A stretch of 64,000 nt of DNA from an uncultured Campylobacter sp. (GTDB lineage Bacteria > Campylobacterota > Campylobacteria > Campylobacterales > Campylobacteraceae). Location: contig NZ_CALGPY010000005.1 in NCBI RefSeq assembly GCF_937959485.1, forward strand, positions 186,001-250,000, given 5' to 3'. Below are positions 52,255 to 63,165 of the stretch, piece after piece. Position 1 is the first letter of the stretch; every line of letters begins with the position of its first letter. The position numbers and the translations under genes were made by a program. A model generated the notes under the pieces. The model had not been told where the DNA came from. It saw only the letters and a list, made by a program, of their open reading frames with translations, and made no database searches.

Positions 52255-53595
52255 ATGAAACTTTTCGGGACGGACGGCGTACGAGGCAAAGCGGGAGAAT
52301 TTCTGACCGCCGAGCTTGCAATGCGCGTAGCGATGGCAGCAGGAATTTATTTTAGGAAAAATTCCGTTACGAATATGATCTTAGTCGGCAAAGACACCCG
52401 CAGAAGCGGCTATATGATAGAAACCGCGATCGTAGCGGGCCTTACCTCGGTGGGCTACAACGTCCGCCAGATCGGACCGATGCCTACTCCTGCGATTGCC
52501 TTTCTTACGGAGGATATGCGCTGCGACGCGGGCATTATGATAAGCGCGAGCCACAATCCATACTACGACAACGGCATTAAATTTTTCAACAGCGAGGGCT
52601 TCAAACTCGACGAAAAAGAGGAAGCGCAGATCGAAAAAATTTACTTCAGCGACGAGCTCATCTCTGAGGCGCGCACCAAAATGATGCAGATAGGCGCCGC
52701 AAAGCGCGTGGACGACGTCATCGGCAGATACATCGTGCATATTAAAAATTCCTTCCCGAAGCAAAAGACGCTGCACGGGCTTCGCGTCGTGCTTGATTGC
52801 GCAAACGGAGCAAGCTATAAGGTCGCGCCTACCGTATTTAATGAACTGGGAGCCGAAACTATCGTCATCGGTGACGAACCTAACGGCAAAAATATTAATG
52901 ATGCTTGCGGTGCGCTAAGCCCGCAAAATTTAGCCTCGGAGGTCAAAAGATTACGCGCCGACGTCGGCTTTGCTTTCGACGGGGATGCCGATAGGCTTGT
53001 AGTCGTGGACGAAAACGGCGAGATCATCCACGGCGACGCGCTACTTGGAATTTTAGCAGTCTATTTGAAAGGAAAAAATCGCTTAGCAGGCAATAAAATG
53101 GTAGCCACAGTGATGAGTAATTCTGCGCTGGAGGATTTTTTAGCTAAACACGACATCGCGCTTCATCGCTGCAATGTAGGCGATAAATTCGTACTTGAGA
53201 CGATGCACGAGCTAGGCGCAAATTTCGGCGGCGAGCAGAGCGGGCACGTAATCTTTGGCGATTACGCCAAAACGGGCGACGGCATCGCAAGCGCGCTACA
53301 ATTCGCCGCTTGCATGTTGGATATGAAAAAGAAGGCAAGCGAATTTTCGGGGATGATTAAGCCATATCCACAAATTTTAAAGAATTTAAAAATTTCGGAT
53401 AAAAAACCGCTTGAAAAATTAAAAGGGCTAAAGGAGCTTGAAGCAAGCCTTAAAGCGGACAAGATCCGCTCGCTCTTTCGCTACTCCGGCACCGAAAACG
53501 TTATCCGCCTCTTAATCGAGGGCAAAAACGAAAAGCTGCTGCAAAAGCGAATGGACGAGGTCGAGAAATTTTTTGCCAAAGCCCTAAATGAGTAG
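52255..53595 (+). CDS. glmM: Phosphoglucosamine mutase
   Basis: The start is the ATG at 52255, with AAGGA seven bases upstream; an in-frame TTG at 52249 is not needed. The 446-residue enzyme has the phosphorylated Ser loop [19 protein letters not shown], the metal loop FDGDADRL and the sugar loop [10 protein letters not shown]. It converts glucosamine-6-phosphate to glucosamine-1-phosphate for cell-wall precursors. The gene lies before lspA, as in other Campylobacter. Confidence 0.95.
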   Translation: MKLFGTDGVRGKAGEFLTAELAMRVAMAAGIYFRKNSVTNMILVGKDTRRSGYMIETAIVAGLTSVGYNVRQIGPMPTPAIAFLTEDMRCDAGIMISASHNPYYDNGIKFFNSEGFKLDEKEEAQIEKIYFSDELISEARTKMMQIGAAKRVDDVIGRYIVHIKNSFPKQKTLHGLRVVLDCANGASYKVAPTVFNELGAETIVIGDEPNGKNINDACGALSPQNLASEVKRLRADVGFAFDGDADRLVVVDENGEIIHGDALLGILAVYLKGKNRLAGNKMVATVMSNSALEDFLAKHDIALHRCNVGDKFVLETMHELGANFGGEQSGHVIFGDYAKTGDGIASALQFAACMLDMKKKASEFSGMIKPYPQILKNLKISDKKPLEKLKGLKELEASLKADKIRSLFRYSGTENVIRLLIEGKNEKLLQKRMDEVEKFFAKALNE

Positions 53596-53693
53596 CGTTG
53601 CGGTGAAATTTTACGGCGCGACAAGCTCATGGCTCGGTACAAAAGGCGCGGACAAAAAATGCAGGCTTTACATATTTAAATTTAGGCTGCGAG

Positions 53694-54155
53694 ATGGCTA
53701 ATACCTGTATTAAATTTATCCTACTTTTTGCGGTGATCTTTGCGATCGATCAAGCGATAAAACTTCTGTTTTTAAACGGCTTTTCATGGCAGGGAGAGTT
53801 TTTTTCGCTAGAGCTTACGCTTAACCGCGGCGTTGCGTTTTCGATGTTTGCGTTTTTGGGCGAAAATTTAAAATTTATCCAGATCGCGCTGATCTCAGTA
53901 CTTGCGGCGTATGTATTTTGTCATAAAAAGCTCTTTTGCGAGCATTGGATGCCGTTTGCGCTGATGCTCGCGGGAGGTTGTTCAAATTTGCTCGATCGCT
54001 TTATTCGCGGCGGCGTTGTGGATTATGTCGCGTGGCATAAGTGGTTTGAGTTTGCGGTGTTTAATTTCGCCGACGTGATGATAGATCTGGCCGTCGTGAT
54101 TTTTATTTTTCAGGGCTTACGCACCGCAAAAAAGGAGAAAAATGAAGAGAAATAA
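53694..54155 (+). CDS. lspA: Lipoprotein signal peptidase
   Basis: The 153-residue protein has four helices and the two catalytic Asp motifs: GGVVDYV and FNFADVMIDLAV. It cleaves the signal peptide of acylated prolipoproteins in the inner membrane. It ends inside the next gene (14-base overlap), so the TM2/SHOCT protein is translated with it. Confidence 0.9.
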   Translation: MANTCIKFILLFAVIFAIDQAIKLLFLNGFSWQGEFFSLELTLNRGVAFSMFAFLGENLKFIQIALISVLAAYVFCHKKLFCEHWMPFALMLAGGCSNLLDRFIRGGVVDYVAWHKWFEFAVFNFADVMIDLAVVIFIFQGLRTAKKEKNEEK

Positions 54156-54534
54156 TTATATCGCTTACGCGCTTTGGTTTTTAGGTGCGTTTTCGTGGAT
54201 CGCAGCTATGCCGATCGGCGGCGGACTGCATAGAATTTATTGCGGCAAATTTATCAGCGGATTTGCTCAAATCGCGCTATTTTGGCTGGGAAGTTTTACA
54301 CTATGGTTTTTAGTGGGCTTTTTGTTTTGGGCGATTTGGGGAATTTGGATTTTGCTAGATATATTTTTCGTAGGAATTTGGGTGGAAGATTTAAATGCTT
54401 TTGCAAGCGAGACGGAGGAGGACGACTACGAACAGCGTCTGAAAAAGGTCGATGCACTTTATGAGCTGTATCAAAAAGGCGCGATTTCCAAAGAGGAATT
54501 CGAAGCGCGAAAAGAAATTTTAATGAGAGATTAA
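54142..54534 (+). CDS. TM2-SHOCT domain membrane protein
   Basis: The 130-residue protein has a TM2-like pair of helices with Gly-rich GGGLHRIYCGKFISGFAQI, then a third helix, and a C-terminal SHOCT motif (ALYELYQKGAISKEEFEARKEIL, about residues 104-127). SHOCT domains oligomerise. It is inserted between lspA and hemJ and overlaps lspA. AAAGGAGAAAA precedes the ATG. Its function is unknown; an envelope role is plausible. Confidence 0.65.
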   Translation: MKRNNYIAYALWFLGAFSWIAAMPIGGGLHRIYCGKFISGFAQIALFWLGSFTLWFLVGFLFWAIWGIWILLDIFFVGIWVEDLNAFASETEEDDYEQRLKKVDALYELYQKGAISKEEFEARKEILMRD

Positions 54535-54544
54535 GGAGGCTAAA

Positions 54545-54985
54545 ATGAGTTACTATTGGTTTAAATTTATCCATTTTGCGGGCTTTATTTCATGGATGGC
54601 GATGCTGTTTTACATGCCACGTCTGTATGTATATCACGCTGAAAATTTAGACAAGCCGGATTTCGTAAAGGTCGTTAAAAAGATGGAGCGGATGCTGTAT
54701 CACGCGATCGGCTGGATAGCAATGGCGGTGACGGTTTTTAGCGGCGTGATGCTTATCATTTTAAATCCGGGGCTTATGAAAATGGGATATTTTCATATAA
54801 AATTACTAGCCGGAGTTTTGCTAATCTGTTATCATTTGTGGCTGTATTATTATATGTATAAATTTGAAAAAAACGAGTGTCACAGGAGCGGAAAATACTT
54901 CCGTGCGATCAACGAAGGCCCTACGATCATAATGTTTATAATACTTTATGCAATGCTAATAATGCCGAATTTACCGAGCAACTAG
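54545..54985 (+). CDS. hemJ: Protoporphyrinogen IX oxidase HemJ
   Basis: The 146-residue four-helix protein contains FIHFAGFISWMAMLFYMPRLYVYHAE (conserved His and Arg) and HIKLLAGVLLICYHLWLYYY, matching HemJ/UPF0093. It oxidises protoporphyrinogen IX at the inner membrane in haem synthesis. TTAAGGAGGCTAAA gives a strong ribosome site. It lies after lspA and the TM2-SHOCT gene in one run. Confidence 0.9.
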   Translation: MSYYWFKFIHFAGFISWMAMLFYMPRLYVYHAENLDKPDFVKVVKKMERMLYHAIGWIAMAVTVFSGVMLIILNPGLMKMGYFHIKLLAGVLLICYHLWLYYYMYKFEKNECHRSGKYFRAINEGPTIIMFIILYAMLIMPNLPSN

Positions 54986-55050
54986 CCCGTTTTGATAAAA
55001 ATTTAATTAAAATTTGCATAAAATTAAGGCAAAATTTTTAAAGGAAGCAT

Positions 55051-56214
55051 GTGCAACATATCATTAAGAAAATTTTATCAAGCGAAAGTAGCGCCGGCGT
55101 TATATTACTTCTATCCGCGGTTTTTGCGATCATAGCTCAAAACGTAAGCTTTTTATCTAAATACTATGAGGCATTTTTACATCTAAGCTTCACCATAGGT
55201 GTGGGTTCTGCGAAACTTGACGAATCGATGCATTTTTTAGTAAACGACGTGCTTATGGCGATATTTTTCTTTGCCATTGGACTTGAGCTTAAGCGCGAAA
55301 AAATCGAAGGGCAGCTGCGCCATTTCTCTCAAATTTTACTTCCTAGCTTCGCGGCTCTGGGCGGAGTAATGATGCCTGCGATCATATTTTCGATCATCAA
55401 CTGGGGCGATGCCGTCGCGATGAAGGGCTGGGCGATCCCAACGGCGACCGATATCGCCTTTGCCGTGGGCGTGATGGCACTTTTAGGCAAAAAAATCCCG
55501 GCTAGCCTTAAAATTTTCGTTTTGACGCTTGCGATAATGGACGATCTGTGTGCAATTTTAATCATCGCTTTGTTTTATTCCTCTACCATAAACGCAATCT
55601 ATCTAGGCGGCGCGGCTGCCTGTGTCGCAATAATGCTAGCGATGAGCAGACTTGGCGTTGATAAAAAGCTTCCGTTTATCATCGTAGCCGTCGTGCTGTG
55701 GGTGATGGTACTAAACTCTGGCATCCACGCGACCATCGCAGGAGTGCTTGCGGGCTTTTGCATCCCGCTTAAGACCCGCTCGGGCTCTATGCTAAAGGAT
55801 ATGGAGCACGGCCTAGCCTACCCAGTAAATTTCTTCATCCTACCGATCTTTGCCTTTACAAACGCAGGCGTATCGCTAGCGGGCATCAGTCCTAGCTTTC
55901 TTTTCGGTCCCGTACCGATGGGCATTATGCTTGGATTATTTTTCGGCAAACAGATCGGGATTTTTGCTTTCAGCTGGATCTTAATCAAAGCCAAAATCGC
56001 CTACATGCCCGAAAACGCGGGCTGGCCACAGCTTTACGCCGTGGCAATTATCTGTGGTATCGGCTTTACGATGGCACTTTTCGTCGATGGCCTCGCATAC
56101 GGCGGTAGCGATATGTATCATTACACGGACAAGCTCGCGGTATTTTTAGGCTCGATAATTTCCGGGGTAGTTGGATTTTTCGTCGCAAAAGCAGTCGCAG
56201 TAAAACAAAGCTAA
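55051..56214 (+). CDS. nhaA: Na+/H+ antiporter NhaA
   Basis: The 387-residue protein begins at a GTG with AAAGGAAGCAT. It carries the NhaA segments WAIPTATDIAFAVGVMALLG and LAIMDDLCAILIIALFY with the paired aspartates essential for ion binding. It exports Na+ in exchange for H+ at the inner membrane. It follows hemJ by 65 bases. Confidence 0.9.
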   Translation: MQHIIKKILSSESSAGVILLLSAVFAIIAQNVSFLSKYYEAFLHLSFTIGVGSAKLDESMHFLVNDVLMAIFFFAIGLELKREKIEGQLRHFSQILLPSFAALGGVMMPAIIFSIINWGDAVAMKGWAIPTATDIAFAVGVMALLGKKIPASLKIFVLTLAIMDDLCAILIIALFYSSTINAIYLGGAAACVAIMLAMSRLGVDKKLPFIIVAVVLWVMVLNSGIHATIAGVLAGFCIPLKTRSGSMLKDMEHGLAYPVNFFILPIFAFTNAGVSLAGISPSFLFGPVPMGIMLGLFFGKQIGIFAFSWILIKAKIAYMPENAGWPQLYAVAIICGIGFTMALFVDGLAYGGSDMYHYTDKLAVFLGSIISGVVGFFVAKAVAVKQS

Positions 56215-56346
56215 ATTTCATAAAAAGATTAAAATTTTAAAATTTTACGAGCAACACAAAATTTCAAAATTCTAAGAGCGGCTCTAAATTTTAAAATTTA
56301 TAATCTAGAAAATTTAGCTTGAAATTCTGTTTAATCTAAGTACAGC

Positions 56347-56874
56347 TTAAACTACCAAAATTCCCGCATTTTGCATTAGGCTTAGCGCACATTCGTCGTA
56401 GTAGCCGCGCTCATGGTTCGGCGCATCGTAGGTAGCTACCGCACCTCGCGGAACAATGACGTCCTTATCCTTTCCCGTTTCGTTGAGATAGGTGCGCAGG
56501 CTAAGGGCAAACTGCATCACGCAGATGTCGGTGCAACAGCCCGTAATCACAAAGCGATCGAAGCCGTCTAGGATTTTTTTATCCAAATTATGAAAGCCGT
56601 TCGTGCTGCGCTTAAAAGTGACGTTTTGCTCGCTTACGTAGGGCGCTAGCTCCTCAATTACATCCGCTTCGGGCGAGCCAGCTAGGCAGTGGATCGGATA
56701 GCGCTTCATCTCCAAATCCCGCTCGGCGTGAGCATCGCAGATAAAATGCACATTTTTAGCCGCCTCAATCTGTTTAAGCACGGCAGGAGCGATCTTTGCT
56801 ATGCTAGGATCGGCCATCGCGCCGAATTTTACGAAGCCGTTTAGCATATCGATCACAAATACCAAAGTTTTCAT
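56347..56874 (-). CDS. Isochorismatase-like amidohydrolase (nicotinamidase-type)
   Basis: The start is the ATG at 56874, preceded by AAGGAG; its first base is shared with the stop of the upstream gene (TGATG). The 175-residue protein has the catalytic Asp (VFVIDMLNGF) and Cys (VITGCCTDICVMQFALSLR) of the cysteine-hydrolase family. Nicotinamidase, ureido-acid or isochorismatase activity are candidates; a His-rich metal site is not clear. It is translationally coupled to the C-N hydrolase. Confidence 0.75.
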   Translation of the reverse strand: MKTLVFVIDMLNGFVKFGAMADPSIAKIAPAVLKQIEAAKNVHFICDAHAERDLEMKRYPIHCLAGSPEADVIEELAPYVSEQNVTFKRSTNGFHNLDKKILDGFDRFVITGCCTDICVMQFALSLRTYLNETGKDKDVIVPRGAVATYDAPNHERGYYDECALSLMQNAGILVV

Positions 56875-57680
56875 CAAAACTCCTTATAAATTTCAGGTTT
56901 CATATCTTTTAAAAGATCCATTTTAGCGCGAAATTTTAAAATTTCATCTAAATCCGCTCGAGCGATCTTGATAGCCTCTTTTTTGCCTAAGCGCGCGACG
57001 ATCTCACCTCCCGGACCAATCAGCATGGAATTTCCGCCGAAACTCTCGCCCTGCCCCGTATCGCCGCAGCCGTTTACCGCGCAGATAAAAATTTGATTTT
57101 CGATCGCGCGGGCTTTCGCAAGCGTGATAAAATGCTCTATGCGGCTTTGCGCAAACTGCGCGATCACAAAAACAATCTGCGCGCCGCGAAGCGCCAAGGC
57201 GCGAAAAATTTCACCGAAGCGCAGATCGTAGCAGATCGCGATGCCGATTTTAAGCGCGCGATTTTGAAATTTTATCTCGCAAATGCCCAACCTATCGCCG
57301 CCGCTTACGATCTCGTTTTCGCGAGCGAGTGAGAAAGCGTGGATCTTGTCGTAGCGTAAAATTTCGGCTCCGTTTTGATAGACGAAAGCAGAATTATAAA
57401 TTTTATCTCGCTCGGAGCTTATCGATCCGCCTATTAAAACAGCGCCGCAGTTTTGCGAAATTTCGCTTAAAAATCCCTTCGTTCGCGCAGATCCCGCGTC
57501 GGCTAAGCGCTTGAAATTTTGCACGCAAAAGCCCGTGTTAAAGGCCTCTGGCAGTACCGCTACGTCCGCGCCGCATTTTAACGTGCGATCGATCAGCCCG
57601 CGCGCGCGGATAAAATTTTGCTCGCAATCCGCGGCAGTAGAGGCGAGCTTTACGTTCATTTGCAAGATTGCTATTTTCAA
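56874..57680 (-). CDS. Carbon-nitrogen hydrolase (nitrilase family)
   Basis: The 268-residue protein starts at a TTG (TAGGAGAAAGAG upstream). The Glu-Lys-Cys triad is visible in VLPEAFNTGF, YDKIHAF and GIAICYDLRFGEIFR. It cleaves amide-type bonds; omega-amidase or deaminated-glutathione amidase fits the size. It is coupled to the isochorismatase-like gene, which suggests a short amide-breakdown pathway, and lies ten bases after ruvC. Confidence 0.8.
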   Translation of the reverse strand: MKIAILQMNVKLASTAADCEQNFIRARGLIDRTLKCGADVAVLPEAFNTGFCVQNFKRLADAGSARTKGFLSEISQNCGAVLIGGSISSERDKIYNSAFVYQNGAEILRYDKIHAFSLARENEIVSGGDRLGICEIKFQNRALKIGIAICYDLRFGEIFRALALRGAQIVFVIAQFAQSRIEHFITLAKARAIENQIFICAVNGCGDTGQGESFGGNSMLIGPGGEIVARLGKKEAIKIARADLDEILKFRAKMDLLKDMKPEIYKEF

Positions 57681-57689
57681 CTCTTTCTC

Positions 57690-58169
57690 CTATCTAGGCG
57701 CCCGGCGCATCGCGTGAGCGTGCGTGAGCGCAACGGCGATGGCATCGGTAACGTCGAGCGGTTTGATCTCTTTATTAATCCCTAAAATCCGCTTTACCAT
57801 GAAGGCGACCTGCTCCTTCGCCGCCTTCGCCTTTCCTGTGACCGATTTTTTTATCTGAAGCGGCGTGTATTCGGCAAAATTACCAAAAATTTGTAAAATT
57901 TTAAGAGCCAGCGCGCCGCGAAACTGAGCGAGCTTTAAAACAGACTGCGGATTGTAGGCGTAAAACATCGATTCTATCGCGACCTCATCAATATTATGAG
58001 CGCTAAAAATTTGATCGATCGCCTCGCTCATCTGCGTCATTTGAAATTGCACGTTTTCAGCCTTCATTTTCACTAATCCCGCCTCTATAAGGGTGATTTT
58101 ATTCACATCTTTTTCCAAAATCGCATAGCCTAAATTTCTAGTTCCGGGATCGATTCCTAAAATTTTCAT
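57690..58169 (-). CDS. ruvC: Crossover junction endodeoxyribonuclease RuvC
   Basis: The 159-residue enzyme has the acidic catalytic residues in [24 protein letters not shown] and [16 protein letters not shown]. It cuts Holliday junctions. The gene is divergent from dnaA, and a DnaA-box-like TTATTCACA lies inside its 5' part (58099-58107). GAAAGAGGATT precedes the ATG. Confidence 0.9.
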   Translation of the reverse strand: MKILGIDPGTRNLGYAILEKDVNKITLIEAGLVKMKAENVQFQMTQMSEAIDQIFSAHNIDEVAIESMFYAYNPQSVLKLAQFRGALALKILQIFGNFAEYTPLQIKKSVTGKAKAAKEQVAFMVKRILGINKEIKPLDVTDAIAVALTHAHAMRRAPR

Positions 58170-58213
58170 AATCCTCTTTCACGCTTATTCACGGCTTAAT
58201 CACAAGTGAATAA
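58099..58213. other. oriC left part: DnaA-box cluster
   Basis: Four DnaA-box-like 9-mers: TTATTCACA (58099-58107, in ruvC), TTATTCACG (58185-58193), TTAATCACA (58196-58204), and TTATTCACT on the minus strand (58205-58213). The A+T-rich stretch to 58279 could be the unwinding element. The gene order ruvC-dnaA fits a Campylobacter origin. Confidence 0.65.
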
Positions 58214-58279
58214 ACTTAAATTTACCGCAAATTTAGCGAAATTTAGCTAAAATCTTAATCTAATTTGCAAGGGAATTTT

Positions 58280-59608
58280 ATGGCGACGTCGCAAGCACAA
58301 GAAATTTTATCGAATTTAGAGAAGGAAATTTTACCTACCGAATACTCTAGATACATTAAAAATTTGAAATTTAACGATAAAAATTCGACACCGGAATTTT
58401 TTATCTACAACGCAACTAACGAGTTTATCGCCAAATACGCGCAGACAAAATACGGCACGAAGATAAAAGAGCTTATCAAAAAACAGTTTGGGCTTAACGA
58501 CGTGATCGTCAAAATCACCTCAAAGGCTAAAATTTCGCCGAAAGAAAAGGTAAAAATCATCTCCGAAAAGCCTAAAAGCACTATTTTAAGCGAAAATTAC
58601 AACTTCGAAAATTTTATCATCGGCGATTCAAATAAATTTGCCTTCGAGTGTTCGGTATCTGTCGCAAAAGAGCCAGGAATTCGCTTTAATCCGCTCTTTA
58701 TCTACGGGCCTAGCGGGCTTGGAAAAACTCACCTGCTTCAATCAATCGGAAATTACTGTATCAAAAAGGGAAAGACCGTCATTTGCGTCACCAGCGAGCA
58801 GTTTGCTAATGATTTCGTCTTTAATCTCAAAAACAACTCGATCGATAAATTTAAGCAAAAATACCGTAACTGCGACGTTTTACTCATCGATGACATTCAG
58901 TTTTTAATCGGGCGTGATAAAGCTCAAGAGGAGCTTTTTTATACGTTTAACGAGCTGAAAGACAAAAACTGCCAAATCGTCCTTACTAACGATCTGCCGC
59001 CGAAATTTTTAAAAGGCTTTGAAAGTCGCCTCACAACGCGATTCGAAAGCGGCATAATAGCAAACATAACCCCGCCGGATCTAGAAACTAAAATCGCCAT
59101 CATCAATAAAAAAAGTGAGGAAAATCGCGTTAGAATTCCACACGACGTCGTAGAATATATTGCTGCAAATATGGGTGATAATATCCGAGAGATCGAAGGT
59201 GCGATTAATAAACTAAATGCCTATTCCTCAATACTTCGCACAAAGATCACGCTGGAATTTACCAAAAGTACACTTCAAGATCAGATCCATCAAAAATATT
59301 TAAGCGTGAGCCTCGAACACGTCATAGAGGTAATCTCAAAAGAACTAAACGTAAAACCTAGCGAGCTAAAGAGTAAAACGCGAGCTAAAAACGTCGTCGA
59401 AGCGCGCCAAATTTGCATATATCTAACCAAACAGTTAACTCAAAACTCAATGCCGAAAATCGCAACGTTTTTTAATCTAAAAGACCACAGCGCCATTAGC
59501 AAAAATATCAAAAAAATCAACGAGCTCATCCAAACCGACGAGATGTTAAAGATAAAGATCGAAGAGCTAAAAAACAAAATAACCAAAAAGGATAAGAATG
59601 AAATTTAA
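58280..59608 (+). CDS. dnaA: Chromosomal replication initiator DnaA
   Basis: The start is the ATG at 58280 (MATSQAQEIL) with AAGGGA upstream. The 442-residue protein has an N-terminal oligomerisation domain, AAA+ core (Walker A GPSGLGKTHL; Walker B VLLIDDIQFL; box VII FESRLTTRFESG), and the C-terminal HTH (QNSMPKIATFFNLKDHSAISKNIKKI) that reads DnaA boxes. It opens oriC. DnaA-box-like sites flank it on both sides. Confidence 0.97.
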   Translation: MATSQAQEILSNLEKEILPTEYSRYIKNLKFNDKNSTPEFFIYNATNEFIAKYAQTKYGTKIKELIKKQFGLNDVIVKITSKAKISPKEKVKIISEKPKSTILSENYNFENFIIGDSNKFAFECSVSVAKEPGIRFNPLFIYGPSGLGKTHLLQSIGNYCIKKGKTVICVTSEQFANDFVFNLKNNSIDKFKQKYRNCDVLLIDDIQFLIGRDKAQEELFYTFNELKDKNCQIVLTNDLPPKFLKGFESRLTTRFESGIIANITPPDLETKIAIINKKSEENRVRIPHDVVEYIAANMGDNIREIEGAINKLNAYSSILRTKITLEFTKSTLQDQIHQKYLSVSLEHVIEVISKELNVKPSELKSKTRAKNVVEARQICIYLTKQLTQNSMPKIATFFNLKDHSAISKNIKKINELIQTDEMLKIKIEELKNKITKKDKNEI

Positions 59609-59632
59609 ACTTTATGAAAATAAAGCAAAAAA

Positions 59633-59651
59633 GGTGAATGAAAGTGAATAA
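59633..59651. other. oriC right part: DnaA boxes after dnaA
   Basis: GGTGAATGA (59633-59641; minus-strand TCATTCACC) and AGTGAATAA (59643-59651; minus-strand TTATTCACT) lie between dnaA and dnaN. A weaker TTTTTCACA is at 59706-59714. With the upstream cluster this resembles a bipartite origin. Confidence 0.5.
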
Positions 59652-59760
59652 AACAAAACTACTTACTCACGAGATGAACCGCCTAAAGACGAGCTTTAGG
59701 ATGAGTTTTTCACAAAAACCGCTTACCAACTACTACAACGATAAAATTTTAAAAGGATAA
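59638..59760 (+). CDS. Candidate 40-residue protein between dnaA and dnaN
   Basis: An ORF from the ATG at 59638, with AAAAAGG five bases upstream, runs 40 codons to TAA at 59758-59760, four bases short of dnaN. The product is basic (MKVNKTKLLTHEMNRLKTSF ...), without a signal peptide or recognised motif. It overlaps the DnaA-like boxes. It may be a genuine small protein, a leader for dnaN or chance. Confidence 0.3.
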   Translation: MKVNKTKLLTHEMNRLKTSFRMSFSQKPLTNYYNDKILKG

Positions 59761-59763
59761 AAT

Positions 59764-60843
59764 ATGAAGGTCGTAATCGCCAAAAAACTCTTAGAAGAGA
59801 TAGTTTCCAGTACGAGCTCCTATCTTGATAAAAAAGATCTAAGCTCGATAACCTCTCACCTACTAATAACCGCTAAGGGAGGGATTTTTAGTATAAAAGC
59901 TACCGATCATGAAATTGGTCTCAGCTATAATTTACAAAATATCTCAATAGAAATGGAAGGAGAAGCCACGGCAAACGGAGGTAAGCTTCTTAGCGTCATA
60001 AAAGGCCTAAGCGACGATAGCGTTACTTTAGAAACCGTTAACGGAGCACTATTTGTGAAGCAAAAAAAATCCAAGTATAAGCTTCCGATGTTTGAAACGA
60101 GGGATTTTCCAAACTTTCCTACGATAGAGGGCAAAAACAGCTTTGACGTAAATGCTGGAATTTTAGGCAGAAGCCTTAAAAAGATCTATCCTTCGATCGA
60201 CACCAACAACCCAAAATATGAGCTAAACGGAGCTTTGATCGACGTAAAAGAGGGCTTTTTAAATTTAGTCGGGACCGATACTAAACGACTTAGCGTTTAT
60301 AAGCTGATCACTCAGTCAAAAGCGGGCGAGCTAGATACTAAAATTTTAATCCCTAAAAAGGCAATAGGAGAAATTCAAAAGCTATTTTCGGACAAGATTA
60401 AAATTTATTACGACGAAAACGTGCTGCTAGCGGTAAGCGAGAATTTTGAGTTTTTTACGAAGCTTATAAACGGCAAATTTCCAAACTACGAGCGCGTGAT
60501 CCCAAGCGATACGGCATATAAAATTTCAATTCCGCGCGATAAGATGGTAAGCGGCGTGCGAGCGATAAACGCGATGTGTGAGGAGATGAAGGTTACTATT
60601 AAAAAGGACGGAATGATTTTTGAGAGCATTAATGAGGATAATTCTGAGGCAAAGACCGAAATTGAAGCGGCGATCGAGATAAACGGCGAGATAGTTTTTG
60701 GCGTGAAAAACCGCTTTCTGCTTGATTTTTTAAGTAATATTGAGAGTGAAATTTTTGAGCTTGATTTTAACAGCTCCGATACGGCGTTCGTACTTAGCGC
60801 GGACGGCTTAAAAACAGTCGTTATGCCGATAAATAATATTTAA
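59764..60843 (+). CDS. dnaN: DNA polymerase III sliding clamp
   Basis: The 359-residue beta clamp has the three repeated domains, with segments such as GRSLKKIYPSIDTNNPKYELNGALIDV and a C-terminus ending in VVMPINNI, typical of DnaN (MPI/MPM-type end). It tethers polymerase III to DNA. AAAAGGATAAAAT precedes the ATG. gyrB follows nine bases later. Confidence 0.97.
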   Translation: MKVVIAKKLLEEIVSSTSSYLDKKDLSSITSHLLITAKGGIFSIKATDHEIGLSYNLQNISIEMEGEATANGGKLLSVIKGLSDDSVTLETVNGALFVKQKKSKYKLPMFETRDFPNFPTIEGKNSFDVNAGILGRSLKKIYPSIDTNNPKYELNGALIDVKEGFLNLVGTDTKRLSVYKLITQSKAGELDTKILIPKKAIGEIQKLFSDKIKIYYDENVLLAVSENFEFFTKLINGKFPNYERVIPSDTAYKISIPRDKMVSGVRAINAMCEEMKVTIKKDGMIFESINEDNSEAKTEIEAAIEINGEIVFGVKNRFLLDFLSNIESEIFELDFNSSDTAFVLSADGLKTVVMPINNI

Positions 60844-63165
<2,322 letters not shown>

